57,345 nt of DNA from Marinilabiliales bacterium. Lineage in GTDB: Bacteria > Bacteroidota > Bacteroidia > Bacteroidales > PUMT01. The stretch lies in the NCBI GenBank assembly GCA_007695015.1, contig REEN01000063.1, forward strand, positions 101,302-158,646, given 5' to 3'. The notes below the pieces were generated by a model. It saw only the letters and a program-made list of their open reading frames with translations, was not told the DNA's origin and searched no databases. Positions 44,702 to 54,366 of the stretch are shown piece by piece (within the stretch, counting starts at the first letter, position 1; every line of letters starts with the position of its first letter). The translations under genes and the position numbers were made by a program.

Positions 44702-45688
44702 GTGAAGATCGATAACATAGAGCTCAGAGAGAGGCCCCTGTTCCTCGCGCCGATGGAAGACATTACCGATCCGTCTTTCAGGTTTATGTGCAAGAAATTC
44801 GGGGCAGATATGATGTACACTGAATTCATATCGAGCGACGGACTTATACGGGATGGCAGGAAGAGCCTGAGGAAACTTGACATATTCGATTATGAGAGGC
44901 CCATGGGCATCCAGCTTTACGGCCACATAACAGACTCCATGGTTGCCGGCGCACGTTTGGCTGAAAAGTCCGCTCCCGATCTTCTGGACATAAATTTCGG
45001 ATGCCCGGTAAGGAAGATATCCAACAGGGGCGCCGGCTCGGGAATGTTTCGCAATATCCCCCTTATGATCAGCATGACCGGCGAGATTGTCAGATGCACC
45101 ACCCTTCCCGTGACCGTCAAGACCCGGCTCGGGTGGGATGAGAACAGCAAGCCCATAGTCGAGGTTGCCGAGCGTTTGCAGGACCAGGGGATAAAGGCCA
45201 TCACCATACATGGCCGCACGCGGTCGCAGATGTACAGGGGGGTGGCGGACTGGACCCTGATCGGGGCGGTCAGGAACAATTCGAGAATGAAGATCCCGGT
45301 GATAGGGAACGGCGACATCGATTCTCCTGAAAAAGCCGCAGAGATGTTCGACAGGTACGGGGTTGACGGCATCATGATAGGAAGAGCCACTGTGGGCCGG
45401 CCCTGGATATTCAGGGAGATAAGGCACTACCTGGATACGGGTGAGCTGTTGCCGCCGCCAACCCTGCAGGAGAAGTCCAATATCGCACGCGAGCATTTCC
45501 TCAAATCGCTCGAATGGAAAGGGGAGAAGGTGGGAATACTGCAGATGAGAAGGCATTTTGTGGCGTACTTCAAAAGCCTGGCACACTTCAGGGATACCAG
45601 GCTGAAGCTCCTGACATCGCTCGACCCGGAGGAGATCCTCTCCATCATTGATAGAATACCCGGGCAGTTCAGGGAAATAAAGCAATAG
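44702..45688 (+). CDS. dusB: tRNA-dihydrouridine synthase
   Basis: FMN enzyme of 328 residues that reduces specific uridines in the tRNA D-loop with NADPH. TIM-barrel motifs: PLFLAPMEDITDPSFR, MYTEFISSDGLIRD, GIQLYGHITDSM, INFGCPVRKISNRGAGSG (catalytic Cys), TVKTRLGW, ITIHGRTRSQMYRGVADW and IGNGDIDSPEKAAEMF with FMN-phosphate contacts at GIMIGRATVGRPWIF. The start is uncertain. GTG 44702 gives MKIDNIELRERP, the standard family N-terminus, and lies 24 bp after a TAATTTTG -7 box (44670-44677). Alternatives are TTG 44675 and ATG 44627, which add up to 25 residues not seen in the family. Confidence 0.92.
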   Translation: MKIDNIELRERPLFLAPMEDITDPSFRFMCKKFGADMMYTEFISSDGLIRDGRKSLRKLDIFDYERPMGIQLYGHITDSMVAGARLAEKSAPDLLDINFGCPVRKISNRGAGSGMFRNIPLMISMTGEIVRCTTLPVTVKTRLGWDENSKPIVEVAERLQDQGIKAITIHGRTRSQMYRGVADWTLIGAVRNNSRMKIPVIGNGDIDSPEKAAEMFDRYGVDGIMIGRATVGRPWIFREIRHYLDTGELLPPPTLQEKSNIAREHFLKSLEWKGEKVGILQMRRHFVAYFKSLAHFRDTRLKLLTSLDPEEILSIIDRIPGQFREIKQ

Positions 45689-45773
45689 AAGCCACAGGCC
45701 TGCCCGGGCGCTCCCCGGGAAACAGCTTCATTGTAAGGCCCGCCAGCCGGGGTTGCCGGGTTCACACACGCCG

Positions 45774-45830
45774 CCGGCACACCCCCATGCTGCCCATCGC
45801 CCCCGGCACACTACCGTGCTGCCCATCGCC
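45774..45830. repeat. 29-bp tandem repeat (two units) in the spacer before the S9 peptidase gene
   Basis: CCGGCACAC, three or four variable bases, then TGCTGCCCATCGCC, occurs at 45774-45802 and 45803-45830. The 226-bp spacer is otherwise GC-rich until the AT-rich promoter region just before 45915. No ORF or RNA was recognised. Confidence 0.7.
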
Positions 45831-45914
45831 GCCGTGATGCCAATTTTCCCCGGCCTTTCTGTGAACATTTTTTTGTATTTTGCGCGCTGTTAACAAACCA
45901 ACTGCATTTACGAC

Positions 45915-48269
45915 ATGACAAAAAGAGCTCTTTCCATCCTGATGGCAATATGCCTTTCACTCCTGCCGGGATCACTGTGGGCGCAATCCTCCACGCTCTC
46001 ACTGGAAGATATAATGAAAGGTGAGGAGTTCACCGGGCACCAGCCCTCATCCATAAGCTGGTGTGACGACAGCAGGCTTGTTTATTTCTGGTGGAACCCC
46101 GAAAACAACCCCTCCGATTCGCTGTATATATATGATACGGGAACGGGCCAGGTGAACAGGGCCACACCGGCTCAAAGGAGGCAGCTTGCTCCCCGGCAGG
46201 CTGTTTATAATGAGGAGCGGACAAAAAAAGTATATACCAGGAACGGCGACCTTTTCATAACCGACCTCAATTCCTCACAAACCAGGCAGCTGACCGAAAC
46301 ACTGCAGCCGGCCTCCTCACCTGCTTTTACCGGCAACGAAAAGGGGATAACCTATATATCAGGCAATAACCTTTTTCTGTACGACCTGGAAAAAGGCACA
46401 ATCCGCCAACTGACCGATTTTCGCCGGGGCCGGGAACCCTCTGATTCCCCGGAAAGTGAACAGGACCGGTGGCTGGAGAGTCAGCAGACCGGACTTTTCG
46501 AGGTCCTTCGTGAGAGAAAGGAACTTGAGGAGTTACGCAGGGAGCAGCGAGAGAGGGAGCAGCCCGACAGGCCGCTTGCAATATATACCGGAAATGCTGC
46601 CGTAAGGGATATCCGCTTATGTCCACGCGGCCGGTTCATAACTTATATGTATTCCGTAAGCGCCGATGCGCGGCAGACCATGATGCCCGACTACGTTACC
46701 ATGTCGGGCTATACCGAAGAGACGATGGTAAGGCCAAAGGTGGGCGCCCCACAGATGCCAGTCTCCATGGGTATTTACGACACGGAAAAAGGGGAAAAAT
46801 ATGATGTAGGCACCGGTAACATACCCGGGCTGAGAGATGTGCCAGCCTATATGAGGGAATACGGTTTTGAGGATGAGGAGCTGAAAGCCGACAGGGAGGT
46901 CTCCATTACGGCCCTTTTATGGTCGCCCGATGGCAGCCGTGCCGTTGTCAATATCAGGGCAAGGGACAACAAGGACCGCTGGATCATGCTTCTCGATCCG
47001 GAAACGGGAACACTGAGTCCGCTCGACAGGCAGAGGGACGAGGCATGGATAGCCGGGCCCGGCATCAATGTGTGGGGCCGGTCGGGCATGGGCTGGCTGC
47101 CCGACAACAAAACGATATGGTTCCAGAGCGAGGATTCGGGCTATTCGCATCTCTACACCCTTGATGTCACTACAGGCAGGAAAAGGGCCCTGACCTCCGG
47201 CAGGTTTGAGGTGTACAACCCGCAGTTATCGAAAGATAAGGATTACTGGTACTTCACCTCCAATGAGGTTCATCCCGGTGAGCGTCATTTTTACAGGATG
47301 CCTTTCGGCGGAGGTCGCCGCACACAGATCACTACGACAGAGGGGAGGCACGATGTGACCCTCTCTCCCGATGAGAAGACGCTTGCAATACGTTATTCCT
47401 ACTACAACAAACCCTGGGAACTTTATATAATGGATAACCGGCCTGATGCTGCGATGGAGCAGGTTACCGAATCCCTAACCCCGGAGTTCATGGCATACGA
47501 CTGGAGGGTGCCTGAGCTTATAACCTTTACGGCGGAAGACGGCGAAGAGGTATGGGCCAGGCTGTACAGGCCCGAAAACCCTGAGCCGGGCGGACCGGCG
47601 GTAATCTTCGTGCACGGGGCAGGATACCTTCAGAATGCGCACAAGTGGTGGAGCAGCTACCACAGGGAGTATATGTTCCACAATCTGCTCGTTGACCTGG
47701 GGTTCACGGTGCTTGACACCGATTTCAGGGCCAGCGCAGGTTATGGCAGGGACTGGCGCACTGGTATTTACAGGCACATGGGAGGCAAGGACCTGTCAGA
47801 CAATGTTGACGGAGCCCGTTTCCTGGTCGAGGAGTACGGCATCGATCCCGGCAGGATCGGTATTTACGGTGGATCTTACGGAGGGTTCATAACCCTCATG
47901 GCGATGTTCAACCACCCCGATGTTTTCGCGGCCGGTGCGGCGCTGCGGTCGGTAACCGACTGGGCGCATTACAGCCACGGGTACACCTCCAACATACTGA
48001 ACACCCCGGTGTGCGACAGCCTGGCCTATGTTCGCAGCTCGCCCATATACTTCGCAGAGGGACTCGAAGGGGCGCTGCTGATGTGCCACGGGATGGTTGA
48101 CGATAACGTGCACTTCCAGGACATTGTAAGGCTCACACAGCGACTTATCGAGCTGGGCAAGGAGAACTGGGAACTGGCGGTTTACCCCGTAGAGCGGCAT
48201 GCCTTTACTGAAACCAGCAGCTGGGTTGACGAGTACAGGAGAATTCTCAGGTTGTTCAAAGAGCTGTAA
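45915..48269 (+). CDS. Secreted dipeptidyl peptidase IV-like S9 peptidase
   Basis: Serine exopeptidase of 784 residues. A signal peptide (LSILMAICLSLLPGSLWAQ) sends it to the periplasm or outside. Residues ~30-530 form the DPP-IV eight-bladed propeller (LFITDLNSSQTRQLTETL, LYTLDVTTGRKRALTSG). The alpha/beta-hydrolase domain follows (~540-784) with nucleophile GIYGGSYGGFITLMAM (Ser ~655), Asp in GMVDDNVHFQD (~729) and His in PVERHAFTE (~762). The acidic/basic stretch EVLRERKELEELRREQRERE (~195-215) is a likely helical insertion in the propeller. DPP-IV releases Xaa-Pro dipeptides; pepP nearby acts on related substrates. It lies 20 bp upstream of a GT4 gene. Confidence 0.92.
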   Translation: MTKRALSILMAICLSLLPGSLWAQSSTLSLEDIMKGEEFTGHQPSSISWCDDSRLVYFWWNPENNPSDSLYIYDTGTGQVNRATPAQRRQLAPRQAVYNEERTKKVYTRNGDLFITDLNSSQTRQLTETLQPASSPAFTGNEKGITYISGNNLFLYDLEKGTIRQLTDFRRGREPSDSPESEQDRWLESQQTGLFEVLRERKELEELRREQREREQPDRPLAIYTGNAAVRDIRLCPRGRFITYMYSVSADARQTMMPDYVTMSGYTEETMVRPKVGAPQMPVSMGIYDTEKGEKYDVGTGNIPGLRDVPAYMREYGFEDEELKADREVSITALLWSPDGSRAVVNIRARDNKDRWIMLLDPETGTLSPLDRQRDEAWIAGPGINVWGRSGMGWLPDNKTIWFQSEDSGYSHLYTLDVTTGRKRALTSGRFEVYNPQLSKDKDYWYFTSNEVHPGERHFYRMPFGGGRRTQITTTEGRHDVTLSPDEKTLAIRYSYYNKPWELYIMDNRPDAAMEQVTESLTPEFMAYDWRVPELITFTAEDGEEVWARLYRPENPEPGGPAVIFVHGAGYLQNAHKWWSSYHREYMFHNLLVDLGFTVLDTDFRASAGYGRDWRTGIYRHMGGKDLSDNVDGARFLVEEYGIDPGRIGIYGGSYGGFITLMAMFNHPDVFAAGAALRSVTDWAHYSHGYTSNILNTPVCDSLAYVRSSPIYFAEGLEGALLMCHGMVDDNVHFQDIVRLTQRLIELGKENWELAVYPVERHAFTETSSWVDEYRRILRLFKEL

Positions 48270-48289
48270 AATATGAAAGGGACAGAGAT

Positions 48290-49441
48290 ATGAAAATACT
48301 GATGGTGCTGGACCACGAGTTTCCGCCTGATGTAAGGGTGGAGAATGAGGCTCTTGCACTTGTCAACGCCGGCCACGAGGTGCACCTGGCTTGTTATACC
48401 AGAAAGGACCGGCCGCAAAGGGATAATTTCAGGGGTATCATCATTCAACGGATCCCGCTGTCAACCCTGCTGTACAAGGCAAGTGTTGCCGCGCTGACCT
48501 TCCCGTTCTACTTCAGCTTCTGGGAGCGGTTCCTCGATAAGATAATCAGCGATAATGGTATAGAGGCCCTGCACATACATGACCTGCCACTTGCAAAGGT
48601 GGGGAAGATACTGAAATACCGGTATGGCCTGAAGCTGGTGGTTGACCTTCATGAAAACTGGCCGGCCCTGCTGAAGGTGTCGGCCCATACCAGGACAGTT
48701 GCCGGACGGCTGCTTTCACCGGTCTTCCTTTGGGAGCGGTATGAAAGGAGCATCTTGCGCCATGCAGATGCAATTATCGTAGTAGTGGAGGAAGCCAGGG
48801 ATAGGCTGGCCGCTGAAGGGCAAGACAGGGAAGGTATTGCGGTTGTAAGCAATACCCTGAACAGGGACAGCTTTCAGCTGCCCGACAAGGGTCCCGACCC
48901 TGATCATTATACATTGTATTATGCAGGGGGCATTACTTATCACAGGGGGCTGCACACGGTAATAGAGGCGCTTTCGCTTGTCGGCGACAGGATCCCCGGT
49001 ATCCGCCTCCGGATAGCAGGATCGGGAAAATACCTGGAGCCACTGAAGGATCTTGCAGGCAAAAAAAACCTTGGCACCCGTGTTGAGTTTACCGGGCAAC
49101 TTACCCTTGAAGAGGTAGCCGGCTACCTGGCAGAGGCAGATGCCGCACTGATCCCGCACCTTAAAACCGGTCACACAGACAGTACGATCCCGCATAAACT
49201 TTTTCAGTACATGTATGCCAACAAACCGGTTATTGCAAGTGACTGCCTCCCTTTGGAAAGGATCATAACAGAAACACAGTCGGGTATAATCTTCAGGTCG
49301 GGTTCGGCCACAGACCTGGCAGACAAACTGGTGGCGCTCTACGAAAAGAGGGTAACAGTTCTTCCCGCCAGAAAGTGGGTTGAGCAGAAGTATAACTGGG
49401 AGGCCGATGCCGGCGTCCTCGTTTCGCTGTACGAAAAATAA
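48290..49441 (+). CDS. Glycosyltransferase family 4
   Basis: GT-B retaining glycosyltransferase of 383 residues, cytoplasmic face of the membrane, for a cell-surface glycan. N-terminal acceptor domain: ILMVLDHEFPPDVRVENEA and LHIHDLPLAKVGK, VVDLHENWPALLK. C-terminal donor domain: LYYAGGITYHRGLHTVIEAL, IRLRIAGSGKYL, RVEFTGQLTLEEVAGYLAEAD and the nucleotide-sugar Glu-x7-Glu region around KLFQYMYANKPVIASDCLP. The donor sugar is unknown. It is 20 bp after the S9 peptidase stop, so possibly co-transcribed by chance, and it converges on the flippase gene. Confidence 0.9.
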   Translation: MKILMVLDHEFPPDVRVENEALALVNAGHEVHLACYTRKDRPQRDNFRGIIIQRIPLSTLLYKASVAALTFPFYFSFWERFLDKIISDNGIEALHIHDLPLAKVGKILKYRYGLKLVVDLHENWPALLKVSAHTRTVAGRLLSPVFLWERYERSILRHADAIIVVVEEARDRLAAEGQDREGIAVVSNTLNRDSFQLPDKGPDPDHYTLYYAGGITYHRGLHTVIEALSLVGDRIPGIRLRIAGSGKYLEPLKDLAGKKNLGTRVEFTGQLTLEEVAGYLAEADAALIPHLKTGHTDSTIPHKLFQYMYANKPVIASDCLPLERIITETQSGIIFRSGSATDLADKLVALYEKRVTVLPARKWVEQKYNWEADAGVLVSLYEK

Positions 49442-49562
49442 CCAGGCCCGTCACCGGCAGGACCTGTGCGCAGCAATGCATGCAGATATAAGGGGTTTCA
49501 CCGGCAAGCCCTGTCCGCCAACCTCTACCGGCAGTTATCAGGCCCTTCCCCGGCGGTGAGGG

Positions 49563-51008
49563 TCAGCCCCTCTTCGGCCGCAGTATAGAAACTATATCCT
49601 CCCGGTAAACCCTTGTCATGCCCGCCGCCACATAAATGACCAGTAGCGATGAGGTAACAAAAGGCTCCAGGGAAAAAGCAACTTTCAGGATCTCAAGAGC
49701 TATAGCGAGCACCACAACAGACAGGGGGAACGAAAAGACTTTGGTATTGTCGTACGCCGACGGGGCATGCCTTCGCTGCAATATCTGCAAGGCAATGATC
49801 TGAATGATGTAGGCTGTCAAAAAAGCAATGATGGCGCCGTAATAGCCGATCTTTGGTGTAATCAGCCAGTTGATGCCCAGGTTGATCGCCAGCACGGAGC
49901 TGTTGAGGTAGAAGAAAATGGCGGACTTCTTTTTGAAGAGCAGCGGCCAGGCGAACACCTGGTATTGCGCCCTCAGGATGAACCTCACGAACACCACGGT
50001 TACCAGTCCCGCCGACATGGTCAGCCCTGTTTCATAGAATACTGAGATGAAGACCATGACAGGGATTATGCTTACGGCAATGATACCGGTGGCTTCAGCC
50101 ATGAATATGCCGGTGAGGGATCTTATCTCCTCTTTTCGTTTGTCTGCCCCCTCCTTGAGGTACCTGAAAATCTCAGGCTGGACGGCGCTTGAGAGCCCCT
50201 GGATTATCATCTGGAGGCCAATTGCAAACTTCATCGCATTATCGTAGATGCCCAGTGATTCAGGATCCTTTAGCAGAAAGAACCTGTCGGCGAAAAGAAG
50301 TCCCCAAAAAATCAGTTCGGTCATGAAGAGGGGGCCTGTAAAGCGACGCAGTTCGCCCATAAGAGACCTGTTATAACGAAGTCCGCATCTGCTATAGGTA
50401 TAGACTACCAGGATCAGGGCAATTACCGACCCTCCTGCCGCCGTCCCATGCACGTAACCAATGAATGAAAGTTCAAGCAGGAAGACCCCGGCCAGCTGGA
50501 AGCCCGACCTGAAGATGCCAGAAAAGAAGCTGACTGCAGCAAAGGCCTGAACCTTCTTTTCATTCCTGTAGAGGGCGAGAAGGGTTGTTATTATTGACCT
50601 GTTGAGGCCCGAGATAACCAGTGCGGGCCCGTACCTGCCGAAATCCTGCAGCGCCTCCTGCGGGAAAAGCTGACCGATATGCGGAGCCAGCACCAGCACC
50701 ACTCCCAGTAGAAGCAGTCCCCTCCCCAGTATGCCGGTGAGTATGCCCGACACCAGGTTCTTGTACCCGGCGGGGTCATCCTTGTGATCGTAATAGAACC
50801 TGGTTATCCCGCTGCCCATTCCGAAGGTGCAGACTATAAATACAATGGTTATGATAGCCTCTGTAATGGCAAGGTATCCGAAGTCGACCGGACCGAGCCG
50901 GGCCTCGCCCTCGATCACCGGGTAAACCACAAGCTGCAGCAGGGCGGGGAAAGCGGCAAAAAATGTATATATGGCCGAAAGCTTGAAATGTTCTCTCAGG
51001 TTTATCAT
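49563..51008 (-). CDS. Wzx-type oligosaccharide flippase (MATE/PST family)
   Basis: Inner-membrane protein of 481 residues with about 12-14 hydrophobic segments, of the polysaccharide-transporter branch that flips lipid-linked glycan units to the periplasmic side. Typical features are the N-terminal LSAIYTFFAAFPALLQLVVYP, GPVDFGYLAITEAIITIVF, and GSGITRFYYDHKDD between helices 2 and 3. ATG 51008 (MINLREHFK) is preferred over the codon at 51047, which adds a poorly conserved lead. Glycosyltransferase genes flank it at 48290 and 52933, which fits a small glycan or lipopolysaccharide locus; polymerase and ligase genes are not in the window. Confidence 0.87.
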   Translation of the reverse strand: MINLREHFKLSAIYTFFAAFPALLQLVVYPVIEGEARLGPVDFGYLAITEAIITIVFIVCTFGMGSGITRFYYDHKDDPAGYKNLVSGILTGILGRGLLLLGVVLVLAPHIGQLFPQEALQDFGRYGPALVISGLNRSIITTLLALYRNEKKVQAFAAVSFFSGIFRSGFQLAGVFLLELSFIGYVHGTAAGGSVIALILVVYTYSRCGLRYNRSLMGELRRFTGPLFMTELIFWGLLFADRFFLLKDPESLGIYDNAMKFAIGLQMIIQGLSSAVQPEIFRYLKEGADKRKEEIRSLTGIFMAEATGIIAVSIIPVMVFISVFYETGLTMSAGLVTVVFVRFILRAQYQVFAWPLLFKKKSAIFFYLNSSVLAINLGINWLITPKIGYYGAIIAFLTAYIIQIIALQILQRRHAPSAYDNTKVFSFPLSVVVLAIALEILKVAFSLEPFVTSSLLVIYVAAGMTRVYREDIVSILRPKRG

Positions 51009-51138
51009 CCTGCCGGAGTCGATATATGGTTTAAGCAAAAGTAACAAAAAAAAGCACCTGCAGCAGCCGTACCCTTCCCCGAAAGGGATATCACTTCAAA
51101 AAAACCATGGCCGGGCCTTATAACTAAACATTTTCCCT

Positions 51139-51146
51139 TATTTTTG
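51139..51146 (+). promoter_or_regulatory. -7 box of glyS
   Basis: TATTTTTG, an exact TAnnTTTG match, 74 bp upstream of ATG 51221. It lies upstream of the in-frame alternative start at 51152, so it does not decide between them. Confidence 0.35.
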
Positions 51147-51220
51147 TCGGATTGTTCAAACTGCCGGGCAACCTGCAGCACACCCGCCCGGCGGCGGAAG
51201 CTTTACAGAAACATCTGATT

Positions 51221-52771
51221 ATGAAACAGGAAGACCTCTTTAAGAAACTCACGGCCCATTGCAAGGAGTACGGCTACATTTTCCAGTCGTCGGAGATCTA
51301 TGACGGCCTCAGCGCGGTATACGACTACGGGCAGTACGGTGCAGAACTCAAGAATAACATCAGGAAATACTGGTGGGACGCGATGGTGCTGCTCAATGAC
51401 GAGATAGTCGGCATCGATTCGGCTATTTTCATGCACCCCGAAGTATGGAAAGCTTCGGGTCACGTCGATGCTTTCAACGACCCGCTGATCGACAACAAGG
51501 ATTCCAAGAAGCGCTACAGGGCCGACGTGCTTATCGAAGAGCACATCGAGAAGCTCGAAGAGAAGATCGGCAAGGAGGTAAACAAGGCGGCCAAACGTTT
51601 CGGCGATAGTTTTGACGAAAGGATGTTCCGCCAGACCAACCAGCGGGTACTTGACACGGCAGGGAAGATAGCCTCCATAAAAAAACGTTATGTCGATGCA
51701 TCAGAGCGGGACGACCTGGCAGAGATAAGGCAGATCATCATCGACTGCGAGATAGCCGATCCCGTTTCGGGGTCGCGCAACTGGACCGACGTAAGGCAGT
51801 TCAACCTGATGTTCGACACGAAGCTGGGCTCGGTAAGCGAAGACGCCAGCAAGATTTACCTGCGCCCCGAGACAGCACAGGGTATCTTTGTCAACTTCAT
51901 GAACGTGCAGAAGTCCGGCCGCATGAAGCTCCCCTTCGGCATTGCCCAGGTAGGGAAGGCCTTCAGGAACGAGATCGTTGCAAGGCAGTTCATCTTCCGC
52001 ATGCGCGAGTTCGAGCAGATGGAGATGCAGTATTTTATCCGCCCCGGCGATGAGCAGGAGTGGTACGAGCACTGGAAGGAGAAGCGGATGAGGTGGCACA
52101 AGGCGCTGGGCTTCGACCCCGGCAAGCTGCGTTTTCACGACCACGACAAGCTGGCCCACTATGCCAAGGCTGCCACCGATATAGAATTTGAATTCCCGTT
52201 CGGGTTCAAGGAGGTTGAGGGGATACATTCGCGCACCGACTATGACCTGTCGCAGCACCAGAAGTTCTGCGGCCGCAAGCTGCAGTATTTCGACAACGAG
52301 CTGAACAAGAGCTACGTGCCATACGTGGTTGAAACCTCGATCGGGCTTGACAGGATGTTCCTGACGGTTATTGCCGCCGCCTGGGCAGAGGAGAAGATCA
52401 AAAAGGAGAACGGCACAGAAGACGAGCGCGTGGTACTGAGGCTTCCGCCCGCCCTGGCGCCGGTCAAGCTGGCAATATTCCCGCTGGTAAAGAAGGACGG
52501 ACTTGCTGAAATATCGGCCGCGATACGCGATGAACTAAGGTTCGATTTCGCCTGCCAGTACGAGGAGAAAGATTCGATTGGCCGCCGTTACAGGAGGCAG
52601 GATGCCATCGGCACACCCTTCTGCATCACCGTCGACCACCAGACGAAGGAGGACGAGACCGTAACCATAAGGCACCGCGACACGATGGAGCAGGAGAGGG
52701 TGCCGGTAAAGGCGCTGCGCGAGATAATAGGAGAGAAGGTAAACATGAAGAAGCTGCTCAGGGCGATTTGA
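51221..52771 (+). CDS. glyS: Glycyl-tRNA synthetase (single-chain, alpha2 type)
   Basis: Class II synthetase of 516 residues that charges tRNA-Gly. It is the dimeric type also found in archaea and eukaryotes, not the alpha2beta2 GlyQ/GlyS type. Motifs: CKEYGYIFQSSEIYDGLSA at the N-terminus, RPETAQGIFVNFMN and KAFRNEIVARQFIFRMREFEQMEM (motif 2), VETSIGLDRMFL (motif 3), and a C-terminal anticodon-binding domain (LAPVKLAIFPLVKKDG, IGRRYRRQDAIGTPFCITVD). ATG 51221 (MKQEDLFKKL) matches the family start; the longer frame from 51152 adds an unlikely 23 residues. Confidence 0.96.
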   Translation: MKQEDLFKKLTAHCKEYGYIFQSSEIYDGLSAVYDYGQYGAELKNNIRKYWWDAMVLLNDEIVGIDSAIFMHPEVWKASGHVDAFNDPLIDNKDSKKRYRADVLIEEHIEKLEEKIGKEVNKAAKRFGDSFDERMFRQTNQRVLDTAGKIASIKKRYVDASERDDLAEIRQIIIDCEIADPVSGSRNWTDVRQFNLMFDTKLGSVSEDASKIYLRPETAQGIFVNFMNVQKSGRMKLPFGIAQVGKAFRNEIVARQFIFRMREFEQMEMQYFIRPGDEQEWYEHWKEKRMRWHKALGFDPGKLRFHDHDKLAHYAKAATDIEFEFPFGFKEVEGIHSRTDYDLSQHQKFCGRKLQYFDNELNKSYVPYVVETSIGLDRMFLTVIAAAWAEEKIKKENGTEDERVVLRLPPALAPVKLAIFPLVKKDGLAEISAAIRDELRFDFACQYEEKDSIGRRYRRQDAIGTPFCITVDHQTKEDETVTIRHRDTMEQERVPVKALREIIGEKVNMKKLLRAI

Positions 52772-52932
52772 CCGGGCCCTGGTTTTGCGTTAACCGGCAC
52801 ACTGTTATTAAGGTTTCCCGGGCAGCAGCAAAGGATCATGACCGTTTCCCTTACGGGGAAGAAAACGTTGCAGTAAGTACAGCAGATGGCTGCCGTTGTT
52901 AAACCATTATCCGCCTCCGGCAACAGAGCATT

Positions 52933-54366
52933 ATGAAAAAGGTCCTGATAATAACCTATTACTGGCCTCCCAGCGGCGGAGCAGGAGTTCAGCGCTGGCT
53001 CAAGTTCTCCAGGTACCTGCCTCAGTACGGCATAGAACCCTTCGTAATTACCGTCGATAAGGATTATGCCTCCTACCCCCAGCCTGACCCCAGCCTCGAA
53101 AAGGATGTTCCCGGGCAACTGAAGGTTTTTAAGACAAGGTCATTCGAAGTGTTGCGTGTCGTGGCCCGCCTTTTCGGAAAAGATAAGATGCCTTACGGCG
53201 GATTCGCAAATATTGACGATGCCGGCAGTCCCCTGCAGACCATCCTGCGGTTCATACGCGGCAACTTCTTCATTCCTGACGCCCGCAAAGGCTGGAACCG
53301 GTATGCCCTGAAAAAGTCCGCCGAACTGATCTCCCTGCATGGTATAGAGACCGTCATCACCACCGGCCCGCCCCACTCCACCCACCTGGTGGGCAGGAAG
53401 CTGAAACAGAAGACGGGAGTACGGTGGATAGCCGACTTCAGGGATCCGTGGACCGACATATATTATTATAAGAGGCTTCTGCATACACCACTGGCAAACA
53501 GTATTGACCGCCGGCTCGAGAGGAAGGTGCTGGAAGAGGCCGACAGGGTGATAGCCGTGAACAGCTCGACGGCGCGGCTGCTGGGCAGCAAGACAGGGCG
53601 CCTGGATGCAGGCAGTATAGAGGTCATCACCAACGGGTACGATGAGGAGGACTTCAAGGAGCCGGCTGCACCTGCCACCTCGGTTACCCGGCCCGATCCG
53701 GTTGCCTCTGGCACCACTGGCTCCGCGGTTGCTCCGGGTACCCGGCCCGATCCGGACACCAAGGCCGTTTCGCCCGATCCGGACACCCCGGCTGGTTCTC
53801 CCGCCCCGCCCGCAGATTTTACCATAACCTATTCGGGGACCATCTCCGGGCAGTACCGCCCGAAGGTTTTCTTCAGGGCCTTTTCGAAGCTTATCGGGCA
53901 GCATCCCGGCATCAGGTTCAGGCTGCAGATCGCAGGAAGTGTTGCCGCCGGCACAGAAAAGGAGATAAAGGAGAGCGGGCTTGCCGGTAATTACGAGTAC
54001 CTGGGGTATCTCAGCCACGAAGAGCTCGTCTCTCTCCTCAAAAGCAGTACAGCCCTGCTCTACATGTTTCCCGACATCCAGTCTTACAGCGGCTCATCGG
54101 GCAAGCTGTTCGAGTACCTGGCAGCAGGCAGGCCTGTTATTGCTGTCGATTCGGCCGGCAGCGATGCCGCGGCGATCATCGCCGAATGCGATGCCGGCAA
54201 AAGCTTCACCAGGGAAGATGAGGAGGGGCTTTACAGCTATATGAACGAACTGGTTGAAAGATTTAAAAAAGAGGGCAGCCTGACAGCCGGCAACGGCAGG
54301 CAGGTTGAATACACCAGGAAAAACCTCACCGGCCGGCTTGCCCGGCTTATCACATCCACTTCCTGA
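52933..54366 (+). CDS. Glycosyltransferase family 4 with an in-frame 9-residue tandem-repeat insertion
   Basis: GT-B glycosyltransferase of 477 residues. N-terminal domain (~1-240): VLIITYYWPPSGGAGVQRW, ETVITTGPPHSTHLVGRKL, VRWIADFRDPWTDI. C-terminal donor domain (~295-477): ITYSGTISGQYRPKVFF, YEYLGYLSHEELVSLLKSS, SSGKLFEYLAAGRPVIAVD. These resemble the WcaI/GT4 glycan enzymes of Bacteroidota. The odd part is residues ~244-294, between the domains: a Pro/Asp/Thr/Ala-rich run of about five 9-residue units (TRPDPVASG, TTGSAVAPG, TRPDPDTKA, VSPDPDTPA) absent from usual members. It should form a flexible spacer. The reading frame is intact, so the enzyme is probably functional. Confidence 0.9.
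   Translation: MKKVLIITYYWPPSGGAGVQRWLKFSRYLPQYGIEPFVITVDKDYASYPQPDPSLEKDVPGQLKVFKTRSFEVLRVVARLFGKDKMPYGGFANIDDAGSPLQTILRFIRGNFFIPDARKGWNRYALKKSAELISLHGIETVITTGPPHSTHLVGRKLKQKTGVRWIADFRDPWTDIYYYKRLLHTPLANSIDRRLERKVLEEADRVIAVNSSTARLLGSKTGRLDAGSIEVITNGYDEEDFKEPAAPATSVTRPDPVASGTTGSAVAPGTRPDPDTKAVSPDPDTPAGSPAPPADFTITYSGTISGQYRPKVFFRAFSKLIGQHPGIRFRLQIAGSVAAGTEKEIKESGLAGNYEYLGYLSHEELVSLLKSSTALLYMFPDIQSYSGSSGKLFEYLAAGRPVIAVDSAGSDAAAIIAECDAGKSFTREDEEGLYSYMNELVERFKKEGSLTAGNGRQVEYTRKNLTGRLARLITSTS
53686..53811 (+). repeat. 27-bp in-frame minisatellite in a glycosyltransferase gene
   Basis: The core GCCCGATCCGG recurs at 53691, 53745 and 53772, i.e. at multiples of 27 bp; the unit TACCCGGCCCGATCCGG is identical at 53685-53701 and 53739-53755. 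Four full 9-codon units (residues 252-287) and a partial fifth are seen. GC content is clearly higher than in the flanking gene. Confidence 0.85.

Noticed and set aside
44669-45685. Long minus-strand open frame (338 codons)
   Set aside because: It lies wholly over dusB, encodes no recognisable motif and reflects GC-rich antisense codons.
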